A stretch of DNA of 64,000 nt from Karstenula rhodostoma CBS 690.94 (lineage: Eukaryota; Ascomycota; Dothideomycetes; Pleosporales; Didymosphaeriaceae), in the NCBI GenBank assembly GCA_010093485.1, contig MU001506.1, positions 620,001 through 684,000 of the forward strand, read 5' to 3'. Made by a program: the position numbers and the translations under genes. Positions 48,957 to 60,381 of this stretch are shown in pieces (position 1 is the stretch's first letter; each line of letters begins with the position of its first letter). The notes beneath the pieces are model-generated. The model saw nothing but the letters and a program-made list of their open reading frames with translations, made no database searches and had not been told where the DNA came from.

Positions 48957-50249
48957 AGGGCTGTGGAGGATACTACTGGGAGGATGGAAAAGTAGTGGGA
49001 TAAAGGGAAAATATGTTGGTATGCAATGGCATGGCGGAGGAACGCTTGCGCTGTTCCCGCCCGAAATCACCGTGGTTGTCGTCTATGGTGTTCAGCAGGG
49101 CGATTATGCTCGGGCAGATTACGTGGGTGCTTCGAAGCATCGTTTACAAGGGCGACGTTCCGGTTTCGCCAGATATTCCTCGTACGCCTTCTGCAGTGCA
49201 TGCTCGTATATAGGAATAGCGTCGCCAGACCTGAGGCACAGTATCCCGCCCATAAATAATCCTATTATCACTCGTAGGTCTCTACAAGCACCGTGTCCAT
49301 GTCAAACATGCGTGTCTATCTCGCGATGCGCTGCTCGGGTCCTACGGAAGGCTCTCTCGTGTGCCGCCTTCGGGGGGTCGGGCGTCGCTGTGCTCACGTG
49401 AACATTCTACCAAGGTTAATCCGCTATTCGTATCGGTAGGACGCGAATGGTCGCCGCATGTAGAAAGCGCATTGCGAACAGTGTGTCAAGGTATCTTGTG
49501 CGACGCTGGGATCGGGTGCAAGCGTGAGAGGCGGGAAGCGAAAGGACGGACGCAATGACGCAGCGGGCTGGTCAGGACATGTAACACCTTGCAGCGGGCT
49601 GCAGGCTGACAAGGCGTGAAGGGTGAAGGGGCATTGTATATGCCAGCTGAGGTGCGGACCAGCGGTGCGCAGCAGACAGGAGGCAGCATTGACGCGGGGG
49701 TTGGTCGTTGTCGTGCGCTGGCGCAAGACTGGTCCTCAGTTCGCGCCTCCCCTTTCCCAAGGTTCCTTGCAAATCGGCTCTTGGCGCCCTCGCGACCTCA
49801 TCTCTTTCACCACGGCATTCCGCCTGCCCGCACCACCACCAGAGCTCTGTTCGTGCGTGCTGTCTGCCGCCGATCGCAGCGCTGCAGCAGCCTTTCCCAT
49901 TATCTTTCTTTGCGCAGCTCCCGGACGCCTGCGTAGCCGCCCGCATCCCGACACGCATCTCACCGCGTCCAGCGCGCGTTGTCTTCATCCTGACCGCCGT
50001 CGAGGCGCCTCCGGCCACGCTGCCTGCCGCAACAGCCACCCGCATCCCGAGCACACGTTGATGGGGCGCGCAATACCGCTGAACCGCCCTGCCAGCTAAC
50101 TTCGCGCGCCTCTGCCGCCAAAGCAGCACCAATACACCGCATCATATTGACAGCAACTATTGCGACGACGCCGGCAGGTCAGCGACGAATCTGCGGTGCG
50201 CGGACTCGACGGTCCGTCCCCGCGACGCAGCTTGGTAGAGGGGACGTCG
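48957..50249. other. Intergenic region and SET1 upstream region
   Basis: About 1.3 kb. The 49700-50250 part is C-rich with no credible independent gene. The frame of SET1 stays open upstream of its first ATG to about 50160 without another ATG, so a 5' exon may exist here. I could not find the canonical N-terminal sequence of longer SET1 proteins. Confidence 0.45.
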
Positions 50250-53200
50250 ATGGCCCGGGAGGAAGTCACAACACAGGAGAAACACATATATACACTCGAC
50301 AGCCATGGCGCGCCGCGGAGCGATCTGCTAACCAGCTCGCGCTCTGACACGTCCGCCTCCAGCGTCGCCTCGTCGGTGTTTTCAGCCTCTGGCACCATGT
50401 CGTATCCTGGTCGCACCGCATCACTACACGCTCTCACACCCTTGACGAGCTCAGATTCGTCTCCGCCAGGCAAGCTGCCTAGTCCGCGGTCTGCGAAGCC
50501 TCCGAATGAGACGATGCACGCGACTGCTCCTTCACGCAACGTGCCGTCAAGCGCGCCCGCCAAGAATGGTGCCGATACCATAACGCCTGTGCACACGCCG
50601 CCAGAGACGAGAAAATCGATATGGCCTGCAGATGGGATTCTGGGCTCGAAGCGGCTTTACGATCCTTCGCTAGATCCTAAGCTGGATCGGAAAGACAAAC
50701 AAAAGTACAAAGCGAAATATGCGCCGATAAAACAACTGGTACGTTGATGGATATACACATACCCCAGAGATGGGTCGTCCTGCGACGCCAAGGCTAACGT
50801 GACTTGTGTTGCAGGACGACCCATCTGAGATACCGGATCCGCGTCTGGTTATTGCGGGGTATGCTGTTGGCCAATATCGCATCAAGACTGCCCCGGGCAG
50901 CGCATCCCCAAAGTCCAAACTGCGCATGGCCCCCAAGACCCTCAAACCGTACTCTTTCGACGAGAGGACCTCATGCGGACCCGGGCCTGCCACACAAGTC
51001 GTCATCACTGGTTTCGACCAGTTGACCACCGACTCGCAGCTCCGGGCTTTCGGTTCGTCCTTTGGTGAGGTTGAATCTATAAACAACAGGGTCCACCCAA
51101 TGACTGGTAGCCCTCTCGGAATATGTCTGGTCAAGTTTCGTGACAGCCCAGCGCCGCGGGGTGGACAACCCGTGAAAGCCTCGGACTCGGCGAAGAAGGC
51201 AGAGGAGAAGGGGAACAATGAGCGCATTGGAATGCAGCGGGTCCGTGTGGTTCGCGATCGAGAAGGTCTGAGGGCCAAACGGCTGGTCAATATGATCATG
51301 AAGAAAGAAGACGACAAGCGCAAGGCAGCCATTGCTGCGCAGTCCGCAACCGCAACCCCGAAGACACCCACAGCAACAACATCGTTTGATTTGCCAGCAA
51401 ACGTTCCGAAGGGCCCTTCCGGAAAAGGTGCCCGTCCTCCGCCTGCAGCCCGCGAGACACTCTCCCGAAAAGCTCAATTATCCCATCTCATTGAACGTGA
51501 GCCGATAAAACCGAAGTTGAAGCGGAGGCCATACATCTTCATTGCGCATCAATACGTTCCAGTTCTTAGTACGACAATCGAGCATCTGAGGAAACGGTTG
51601 AAGGCCTTCCGTATGCAAGAGGTACGCTGCGACCAAACGGGATACTATGTGGTCTTTGAGGAGTCGAAATGGGGCGAAGACGAGACCGTGAGGTGCTACA
51701 AGCAGTTCCACATGACACCGCTATTCACCTACGTAATGAACATGGAATGCAACCAATATGGCGACCCCAACTACGAACGAAGCCCGAGCCCGGAGCGCGT
51801 TGTGGCAATCAAGAAACGAAAAGCCGAGGACGACAGAGCAGCGCGTGAAGAAGCAGAAGATTTGGAATATGAAAAGCAACAGCGAGCACTGGCTTTAGAT
51901 CCAGTTGCTGCTGCTTTGGAGATTCTGAAGCAAGAGCTGCAGGAGAAGCTGGTGGGCGAAGTCAAAACCCGAATCGCGGGCCCGCAGCTGCTGAAGCTCA
52001 TGGCTCCTGAACGACATGTTGAAAAGCGACGGAGGTTGAATATCTCGGACCCACATGTTAAGGAAGAAACCATGCGACCGTCTTCAATGTTGCTTCCCGC
52101 TATGGACGCTTCGGCACTGGCACCAAAGTCTCGAACTGCTGCGCTCAGAGGACGTGGTCGAAAAGCCCTTGGACCACGTGACCATAATCGCGACCGGAGT
52201 GGTAGAAAGCCGCTCAGACCGGTTGATGTGTTTGTCGACGAGCGTAGAAAAGCAACCCATAAACCGCGAGGTCAAGTGCACCGGAACCCCTACCAGAAGT
52301 TGTTGGAAATGGATATGGACGAATCGGACGACGAAGGCCGAAGCTCTATCAACCGCGGCACCGAAGAACAGGAGAGTCGACCCATCAGCCGTGCTGCAAC
52401 ATCAGACATTGAAGACGACGAGGAGGAAGATTCCGCTCGAAGTCGACGTTTCAAGCGACGGCGAGTTGAGGCTGGCTGGGGCTTGGAAGATAGCGACGAC
52501 GAGATGATGGACGACAGCCACGCGCGCAGCCTTCTTGCGCACTGTATCCATAAAGACCCCGAACATATGGCGGAGAAAGAGCTCGAACAGGTACTCGCGA
52601 TCCTTCCTCGTTCTTCGCCTATCTGGAAGAAGGCAGACAAGGCCTTGAGAGGCTTCAAGCGGTTACGGAAGATCGAACAGGAAGCCGACGCTATCTTCGG
52701 AGTGGAACCCAACCTCGATGAGAAGTTCGAGCCGGAAGTCATTATCACACAAGACGATGACGAGGCTGCGAAGCCTGTTCAGACTACGGAAGTGGTTGAA
52801 CCGGCCAAGGCAACCAAGAAGAAGAGTGTCGCGAAGACGAAGAAGAAGACCAAGAAGCAGTTGGAGGAGGAAGCTAAAGCTGCGCAAGTCACTGTCTCTG
52901 AAGTCGTCGAGCCTGCTGAAGAGGACATTGCTCTGCCTGATGTCGCCGAGCCCACGCCTACTGTTCCGGAGCCCGAAGTGGAAGAAACGCCAGAAGAGGA
53001 GGAGCGTGACGGTGTTTACTGGGGCGTCTCCGCTGTCGAACCGCGACGTACCGTTGAAGACGATTTCAGTGTGGTCATGGATATTGATGGCTGGCAACAC
53101 CTGGTCAAGGACGCAGAGGACTTGCTACTTCTCCAGGTCGCCTTGGACAAGGTCGTCCCTGCAAACATCGGAGATGCAAACTCGTGGGCATGGAAGCAAA

Positions 53201-54085
53201 AATCCATCAAACATCTCAACCGTCCGGGTGAGGAAGGCGTCTCTCGCTCAGAAACCAAGATCACCGGTTATTTCGTACCAAATAAGACGGGTGCTGCCAG
53301 GACTGAAGGGGTGCTAAAGATCAAGGAATCGGAGAAGTCGAAATACCTGCCTCATCGTCTCCGTGTAATGAGGGAACGCGAAGAACGACAGCGCCAAGCC
53401 CAGCAAGAAGACCGTACCGGTACAACAGTCGTCGAAGGCTTCCGGTTCCAGACTGGCGGGGCAAAAGCATCTACAACGGTCAACTCCCGCGCCAACCGTG
53501 CCAACAACCGTCGTTTGGTAAACGATATCAGCATCTCCAAGAACATGTCCGGTGCTGAAGGCGATGCCTTGCGCTTTAACCAGCTCAAGAAGCGGAAGAA
53601 GCTTGTCAAATTCGACCGATCTGCGATTCACAATTGGGGACTGTACGCTCAGGAGAACATCATTGCCAACGACATGATCATCGAGTACGTCGGCGAGAAG
53701 GTACGGCAACGCGTCGCAGATTTGCGCGAGGCTCGGTACGACCAGCAGGGTGTTGGGTCCAGCTACTTGTTCCGTATCGACGAGGATACGGTCATCGACG
53801 CAACGAAGATGGGTGGCATTGCCCGTTTCATCAACCACAGCTGTACGCCGAACTGCACGGCCAAGATCATCCGCGTGGAGGGCACGAAGCGAATCGTCAT
53901 CTATGCTCTGCGGGACATTGGCCAAGGTATGTTCCACAACTTCAACCCTCTCTTCCGCGCACGGTTGCTAACACACCCCAGACGAAGAGCTCACCTACGA
54001 CTACAAATTCGAACGCGAACTCGACGCCACCGACCGCATCCCCTGTCTCTGTGGCTCCGTCGGCTGCAAGGGTTTCCTTAACTAA
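50250..54085 (+). CDS. set1: SET1 histone H3 lysine-4 methyltransferase
   Basis: Exons 50250-50738, 50815-53926 and 53982-54085, with introns of 76 and 55 nt; 1234 aa. An RRM-like domain lies at about residues 220-300 ([32 protein letters not shown]). A second SET1-specific RNA-binding-like domain follows at about 400-480 ([20 protein letters not shown]), then charged coiled regions, and the N-SET domain near 980-1060 with [17 protein letters not shown]. The catalytic SET domain occupies about 1090-1215: [60 protein letters not shown] and, after the last intron, ELTYDYKFE. The post-SET is [13 protein letters not shown]. It is the catalytic subunit of COMPASS, methylating H3K4 in transcribed chromatin. 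The N terminus is the least certain part. Confidence 0.93.
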
Positions 54086-54843
54086 GCCCGCCCTGTACAT
54101 GTCTCTCCACCTCGCACGTTTCAACATCCAGATCCAACGGCGCATTCATCCGACCGCGCTGCTTCAACATCGTCATCAATTCTCGCATTTGCTCTCACTA
54201 GTTCCTCCCCCATTTGGCCTCGGCCGGCTTGACGCGCGGCCCAACAGCGCCAGAACTTGCATGCATCCGGCGTTTCCATCATTGCTTTTTGGTTTGCAAA
54301 CTCATCATGTCAGCGTTGGAAGGGAAAAGGGGCTTTTTTTATTTTATCTATTCAGAGGGAACAGCCGAAAAGCTAGCTGTCTTTGGGCGTCGGTTTGGTT
54401 TGGCGGAGCGGGGCGGGATTCCGAGGGTGCGTGGCTGGCATTTGGCCTGGCTCGCCATGTTTGATCGACTGTGTGCCGTGGGCACCCATGTGTGTTATAG
54501 TGTATCATTTTATCCATTTGCGAGGGTAGATGAGGGTAGAGGTAGGGTGGAGTGGGGTGGAGTAGAGGGGGAGAGGGGCATGTGCTTGCGAGCGGGTGTC
54601 GGGCGGGCGCGATAGGTAATCGAGAGAGGAGTCTGACGTGTCTGTCTGGTTCATCTGTGTTTGTGATGTATGGGTCCTACTAGACTGGGGAGTCTGGCAT
54701 GACGGTGCGTCCACACGCACGCAGCAAGTAGGATCGAAGTCTCAACGTGGCACATTTTATGATAACACTTGATAGTTCCCCAGGTCGGGGAGATTGCAAC
54801 TACACCATTCTACGCTCTCGGGTTCCTCGTATAGTATAGATTT
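54086..54843. other. Convergent spacer
   Basis: 3' UTR space between SET1 and the orphan gene that faces it. No gene or repeat recognised; a G-rich stretch lies around 54530-54600. Confidence 0.5.
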
Positions 54844-55854
54844 CTACGGCAAATACCGCCATAGCTCGCCCCACCATGCTACCCATCCCCGGTACCACTC
54901 CCACTCCCACTCCCCCCGTTCCTCTCCCAAGCGATCGCTGGCTGCTGCAGGTCCCGCTTCCTCGCCGCTCGTGCGTAGATCCCTGAGTTGAGTGGCAGCG
55001 TCTTCCGCCGTTTGTTCTGCCGGGGGTAGCGTGTCTGTGTCTGTTTCAGGCGTCGTGTGTGCGGTATCCACGACCAATTCCTCCGCAACGGGGTAGGTAG
55101 TAATACCACTTTCAGTAAATCCAGGGGTGTTGATGTTGGTATCCCCAGGACACGCACCACGCGGCATGCCCCCCTCCCCAGCCTCCCTCCGCCCCGGAAA
55201 CCACGTCCTAACAACCAAACTCCCCTCCCTCGGCACCCTCTCCGCCTCCCTCACTAACCCCGCAAACTTATCCGTCCTCCACTGCTTAAGTATAGTATGA
55301 TCCTGCAGCTGCGCGAGGTCGCGTGCTGTAGGACCCTGAAGCGCGTCGGCACCCCCCCTATCTCCCTGCCCTTGCACGCTATTCTCCGTCTCCCCTACCA
55401 AAGCCTCATTCTCCCTACTCCGTTTTTTCGGACCGGGGACGTAGCTGAGAGTAATAGCAGCGAGGCGGGCAGCGGTGTCCTGGATAGCGAGGGCTTCGGT
55501 GTAAAGGGCGTGGGCGTCGTAGGTGGAGGGGTTGGGGTAGGTTCGTGCGCGGGAGAGGGCGGTGTGGAGGATTTGGAGTCTTTTGTGGAGGAGGTTGAGA
55601 GCGTGGGAGGTTTGGGAGATGGTGGGTGCGGGGGGGAAGGATAGGGCGGAGAGGCGGGTGGGGGCAGAGAGTGTGGAGGGGAGAGGGATGTTCGGAGTGG
55701 TTATTGTAGTAGGGATAGTATTGGGTGCTGGTGTTGTTGGGCCGGTGGCTGGGTTTGCGGTGGAGGGTGTTAGAGGTGGACTTAGATCTAGAGAGATAGG
55801 CGTGTTGGATTGCTTGACGGTGTGGGGGGTTGGAGGTCTTGTCTGGGGGTTCAT
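54844..55854 (-). CDS. Unknown Pro/Thr-rich protein with Trp-rich C terminus
   Basis: Single exon, 336 aa from the ATG at 55854. The frame extends 47 codons further upstream without a better start. I do not recognise it. The first ~85 residues are Pro/Thr/Ser-rich and probably disordered (TPSTANPATGPTTPAPNTIP). A helical segment follows with heptad-like Leu spacing (SHALNLLHKRLQILHTALSR and YTEALAIQDTAARLAAITLS). A charged region contains LKQWRTDKFAGLVREAERVP. The last 20 residues hold six tryptophans (WEWEWYRGWVAWWGELWR). A helical core between disordered tails suggests a scaffold or regulator rather than an enzyme, which is inference. Confidence 0.65.
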   Translation of the reverse strand: MNPQTRPPTPHTVKQSNTPISLDLSPPLTPSTANPATGPTTPAPNTIPTTITTPNIPLPSTLSAPTRLSALSFPPAPTISQTSHALNLLHKRLQILHTALSRARTYPNPSTYDAHALYTEALAIQDTAARLAAITLSYVPGPKKRSRENEALVGETENSVQGQGDRGGADALQGPTARDLAQLQDHTILKQWRTDKFAGLVREAERVPREGSLVVRTWFPGRREAGEGGMPRGACPGDTNINTPGFTESGITTYPVAEELVVDTAHTTPETDTDTLPPAEQTAEDAATQLRDLRTSGEEAGPAAASDRLGEERGEWEWEWYRGWVAWWGELWRYLP

Positions 55855-56510
55855 CGTGTGGTCTTCCTTTATAGGAAAGATGTAGCTAGACGAGTGGATT
55901 TCAGACTTGTTCACAACTTGCGGGTAGGAGACGTTTCGGCTGAGATTGATCTGTTTATATACTGATAGCTTGATTGCCGTTGGAACAACCACCAAGCCTC
56001 AGCACGACAGATGGCAAACTGGTACACGCCTGATAGGATAATGTTGTGCGACGGGACCAAGACACAGTCACGCGGATTAAAGTGTTTGGGCTTCTCTTTG
56101 CGTACTTGGAGTAGAAGAGACATTTTAGATGTCTCATGTAGTTTGTCTATCGACTTGCCAGCATGGCATGGCAGCAGTGCACGGTGGAGAGAAAGCGTGT
56201 GTTATGTTTCAAGAGGCTCGCTCGTGGTTCGAAACTTGTCTTGGACATTGCAAAGCATAAGGAGTCCGGTAACTTGATAACTGCAAATTCGAAGTAGCGC
56301 CAATACCGCGAGCAGCCCGGTCTGCTCTTCCCCACGCATGATTCACCTGACAACCAACGCCACCCGTTGAGTTAGTTGATCTTCACTTCTAACAAAAAGG
56401 CAGTCGCGCACGGTCAGCCGCCCGCCCGTGAACAAACACCACCTCACTTGAACTGTTTCTTACACGGGTATATATATCATATGATTCGTAGTAACTATCA
56501 CAAATCGCCT
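55855..56510. other. Promoter of the orphan gene and spacer
   Basis: It should hold the promoter of the minus-strand orphan gene. TATATATAT occurs at about 56469-56477. No gene recognised. Confidence 0.4.
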
Positions 56511-56514
56511 GAAC

Positions 56515-56655
56515 CGTCGGCTCGGTAGCGCGGCGGTCTGGCGACTTGTCTACGTGTATAAATACCTGAATTGATGGACGTAGACCGATCGGGAGGGCCC
56601 CGGTTCAAAGCCCCCCGGCGTGCGAAATCTTGAGATTCCTTTTGCTTTTTTTTTT
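56515..56655 (+). ncRNA. Doubtful Pol III-type or tRNA-like element
   Basis: A box A-like TAGCGCGGCGG at 56526-56536 and a box B-like GGTTCAAAGCC at 56602-56612 are followed by a run of ten T at 56646-56655, the usual Pol III terminator. CGTCGG (56515) can pair with CCGGCG (56615), and an 8-bp perfect stem joins 56548-56555 to 56578-56585 around a 22-nt loop, as for an intron-bearing tRNA. Against this, the T-stem pairs at only two of five positions and the 5' arm spacing does not fit a normal tRNA. It may be a decayed tRNA copy, a short interspersed element head, or chance. Confidence 0.25.
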
Positions 56656-56659
56656 CGGT

Positions 56660-57330
56660 GGATCTTTGGACGTGCGATTGAAAAGTTTTGACGCACTATT
56701 AGCGATAGGCTAGAATTGATTTCCTGTTTTTTTTTATCTGGGGTGGAATTTGTGCTGGTCCGGATGTATATAGTAAGTGTCTTGCCTGCCTTATGTTTTT
56801 TGTATCTATTGTTTCTAGCGAATATCTATAGCACTAATGTGTCCGCGAAATCTTTAGTATTAGGCCTTTGTCTAACACCAGGCACCGACATCGATGGCAT
56901 TTTACCGAATCTGCTATTAATATGAATTAAGAAATAGAACACAACCCGCTCGCTATAGTCTAACCTGGAGAAACACCTGTTATTGATACATCATAAGATA
57001 CCTTCACTACCTGAGGTCATACATCTTGAAGGTGTACTAAGAGCTACGAGCCGCGGCTTGCCCAAGCTCGCGAAGAATCAGATTTGACTAAGAGCTACGT
57101 ATATCCTCTTCGCAGTCGTACCGAGCGTGATACGACTTAATTGAAGGAACAGGTATCTTGCGACGCTGACACCACGAGCTCGAGGTACTGCGTATACTTC
57201 TGGTCTTCCGTACGGAGCGTCGCACTGTATATGAGATATCGGCACATGGTTTTTACTTCCAATTGGCGCTGCCGAAGCTTTTAAAATTATAGTAGTTGAG
57301 AGCATTCACAGCGTTAAAGCTTAGGTACTG
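56660..57330. other. TA-rich segment, possible mutated repeat remnant
   Basis: This part is richer in A+T and in TA dinucleotides than its surroundings (TATATAGTAAG, TATTAATATGAATTAAG) and has stops in all frames. The 13-nt ACTAAGAGCTACG occurs at 57036-57048 and 57087-57099. The look is that of an old repeat altered by C-to-T mutation, but no family can be named. Confidence 0.35.
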
Positions 57331-57509
57331 CATCGCTTGGTTCATAGGACGTCCTGGTATGTAGACGACTCTACAAATTACCCTAACGCCTTGTAGTCGA
57401 TGCATGTCGCATCCACTGGGTATTCCCACCAAATCACAACGCCAATGTCCAAAGACATCACAGAAAGGTTCACGTAAAGTGACAACGCCAGTTTCCAAAA
57501 ACCTCATGC

Positions 57510-58485
57510 CTAATACCAATCCCTCACCCTGTAGCGAAATCCCTGGCCTTTGTTGTAGTGATCCTGGTAGTCGGGGTTCCAGAGTTGAAGGTCAAGAAAC
57601 GCGCCTCGCACAAGACTTCCCTTCGCTGTGAATAGCTTGCTGTTGTCCAACGCCGCGGCCAGAAAGATCTTGCGCAGAATCCTCACCTTTTCGCTGTCTG
57701 GGCTGCGGCTGTACACCTCATCCAGCGCCTCGATGAACTCGGAATCCTTGAACTGCAGATCGACTACGCGCGTGCGAAGGGCGGCGAAGGCGGTCCGGGT
57801 CAGCACGTTGTCGTTCAGGGAGTAAGAAGCGTCCACGAGATGGACCAGTGACATGAGGCATGTCATTGCGTTTGAGAAGTCAGTCGGTGCGCCAAGCGAA
57901 GGCAAAATCCCAGGTTGGATGGTCTTCGGCTTGTCGTACTCCATGTGGAGGCGCTTGGTGCACCAGAACTGAATTACTTCTTCCAGGACGTACGGAGGGA
58001 TCTTGAGGCTGGTCACATCCACGACCATGTCGTTGGTGGATTGGCCAAGCTGCAAAAGGCGGTCAGTGTGAAGATCAATTCGTAGGGTTGAATTCGCTCA
58101 CGGCACGATACTCCTGGACACGTGTCTTCATAGTGTTCGAAGTGTGAGTTGCGAGGGCGGACCAGAAACGCCACTGATAGCCATTGGAGACTAAGATCAT
58201 CATACCCTCGTGATGATAGATGCTTAAGAAGTCTGGCAACCTATTCTGTATCAGTATGTAATGTTTCGAAGTCGATATATGTAGGTGAACTTACTTGGCA
58301 ATCGCATTGTCCTGCCAGGGTCGTGCACTAACCACCTGCCGAGAAGAGACCTGTTTGCAGATGTGTTCGTCCGCCCAGTCGCGCAGTGTCTCGAGAGTGT
58401 CGGCCTCACACGTGTTCGCCATAGGCTCATCAGCAGGGTCCGCGTCGATGTCCGGGGGCATAGTGTACGTCACCAATGGGGCCAT
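57510..58485 (-). CDS. BTB/POZ-like domain protein
   Basis: Exons (minus) 58485-58295, 58240-58102 and 58049-57510, with introns of 54 and 52 nt; 289 aa. The central region has the layout of fungal BTB proteins: GYQWRFWSALATHTSNTMKT (a variant of the usual shield-from-death loop), NDMVVDVTSLKIPPYVLEEV followed by IQFWCTKRLHMEYD, and the helices MTCLMSLVHLVDASYSL, AFAALRTRVVDLQFKDSEFI and EALDEVYS. These proteins usually bring substrates to Cul3 ligases, but most fungal copies are uncharacterised and fast-evolving. The fold call rests on helix order and motifs, not on a strict signature. A decayed relative of the same gene lies 0.25 kb upstream on the same strand. Confidence 0.7.
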
Positions 58486-58739
58486 GGCGGTTGTGATGGC
58501 GCATTGGTAGAGGGCAGGCAGATCGTCGAGCGTGTATCCAAAACCTCAAAAGTTTCGTGCGCCAAGCATTTTAAAAAAGCCAGAAGCGAGCGTTCACGGC
58601 ATTGACGACCGGGTGTGGAGTTTCGTTGCTCCGGTATGTAAGGTTGAAAGTGGATGGAGCCCCTGCCACGATGTATCGAGCAAGATCACTGTGGTGTTTA
58701 CAACTAGAGGATGCAGACAACCCAGACACTACTTACTAC

Positions 58740-59110
58740 CATTTCCATCCCCTAAACAGCGAGCTTATGAGCAGCCCTGATGAACTCGACAAGCAGCTCA
58801 CCATGTTGACTCCGTAGCTCCCTGAATGCACGCTCAGCATTGCGTTGACCAACCGAGACGCCGTGCGAGTTGATAGCAGATAAGATGATATTCCTAGAGT
58901 CTGATCTTGCTCGCGGTTCTGCTTTCGGCCGTATACACTCTCCATGGCCTCGAAGTACAAGGATCTCCTCCACGACGCAGGATGAGATGTCAAGGTCGCT
59001 CAAGTGCAACCACCATATTCGGGCGGTGGAGACGGACACGCGTAGTCCACGGGCTATTCATGTGTTTAGAAGCTGTGTAGTTTGCTGCGAGCTTGGGGAC
59101 GTACATCGTA
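58740..59110 (-). pseudogene. Decayed relative of the adjacent BTB-like gene
   Basis: Minus-strand reading in two frames matches parts of the neighbour in the same order. One frame gives ...TRVRLHRPNMVVALERP and then a stop; after a one-base shift the text continues DISSCVVEEILVL, like KIPPYVLEEVIQF in the intact gene. Farther on, AFRELRSQHGELLVEFIRAA parallels AFAALRTRVVDLQFKDSEFI. A stop and frame change separate these parts, and no start or splice structure joins them. I read it as a duplicated and broken copy; a separate small gene with an unseen intron is possible. Confidence 0.5.
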
Positions 59111-59392
59111 GATCGAATACTTGGAGATAGATTTGTATCTGACACGAACAACATCCCGCCTGAGTTACTTTATTATTCTGAATCACCCACTAAGCGTAGT
59201 TAGCATACACCTTATGTTTTCAATAATTTCTTTTCGCTCATGAATCCGCACGCTCGGTAGTCACAGTGAGCACGAGAGGTTGAAGCCAGCCAGTTTGATA
59301 TTCCGAATGCGCTACAAAACAGACCTGTACAACGCCAGTGCCAATGCTCTCATACATGTTACAGAATGTACACTCTTTCTTTGCTACGCCAT

Positions 59393-60381
59393 CTACTTCT
59401 GCTGCCTCTGAGCAGTCGGGCCCATCTCTTTGCTGAAGGCGAAGTACGAGACCTCGAGGCTCAGGAGAGCCTTGACACCAACCAGGACGATAAGGAAAAG
59501 CGGGACGATGGCGAAAATACCCATGAAGAGGCCTGGGGTGAAGTACTGGTATCTCTCAAAGAGGCCAGCCTTGCTGGTGACGGCGCGCTTGTGGGACGAG
59601 AGGTCGCGCTTGTGAGACGAGAGGTCGCGCTTCAGTTCCATCTGTCCTGCGCCGCCAAAGGGGCTCTCCATCTCGTATGGGGGGTGCTCCGACTGGAACG
59701 TGGTCTGGGGTGTAGAGGTGTAGATGACGGTGAAGTCTTCGAAGTCGGCGTGTGTCGAGATGAGCTTCTGAAGCTCGGCATCTGTGCAAAGTCAGCTTGA
59801 AGCACAGTAGAATCGCATCATATAGGCTTACCCCTCTGCTCAAGCTCGGCAGGTCTCAGGTCCTTGTCTGCATGAGGCGCAGTAAATGTCACTTCCACGA
59901 TGCGCTGCTTATCGCTGTGTGAGGCAGTCGCGTCTTCTGATAGCACTTCGGCCCCGCACTTGCTCTGCAGGTACTTGCTCATGGCTGCCGCGGTGAAGTT
60001 TTCTTCAATGACTTCGGGCACGACCATGGTACTCTTCACATATTCGCTCTTGCCGCTCAGATGGCTGGCTAACCGCGGCGCTGATCGGCGTGCATCGCTG
60101 AAGTCGGCCGAGGAGACGCCGTTCTGTCGCACGACGAAGTATGTCTTGGTAGGGCAGCCTTCGAGCACCGAGGCCATCTGGTCGACGACGGCATTGGCGC
60201 GGGAGACGTCGGCACCGTCAGAGGGGACGTTCAAGCTGCAGTTGTTAGCCTAGAAGCGTCGTCGAGGGGGCGCTGGCACGCACTCGGCGGTGGAGAAGAG
60301 GAAGTAGGGCGACGTGTTGCGGAAGGCGAGGGCGGACGGCAGCGAGGCCAGGGCGAGGGCGCCGACTATTGACTTTGCCAT
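59393..60381 (-). CDS. big1: BIG1-type ER membrane protein (V-ATPase accessory, beta-1,6-glucan)
   Basis: Exons (minus) 60381-60284, 60235-59832 and 59781-59393, with introns of 48 and 50 nt; 296 aa. An N-terminal signal peptide (MAKSIVGALALASLPSALA) is followed by a lumenal domain with FRNTSPYFLFSTADLNVPSD and NAVVDQMASVLEGCPTKTYF. Near the C terminus is one membrane helix, FMGIFAIVPLFLIVLVGVKA, and the conserved tail LLSLEVSYFAFSKEMGPTAQ ending in RQQK, a lysine-type ER return signal. This layout is that of fungal Big1, related to Ac45/Voa1 accessory subunits of the V-ATPase. Yeast Big1 is needed for beta-1,6-glucan in the wall. A 7-residue tandem duplication (RDLSSHK twice) lies just before the membrane helix. 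Confidence 0.85.
59584..59625 (-). repeat. 21-nt tandem duplication inside BIG1
   Basis: Units 59584-59604 and 59605-59625 differ at one base, and a partial third unit follows. In the protein they give KRDLSSHKRDLSSHKR, a basic and Ser-rich linker before the transmembrane helix. Confidence 0.9.
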
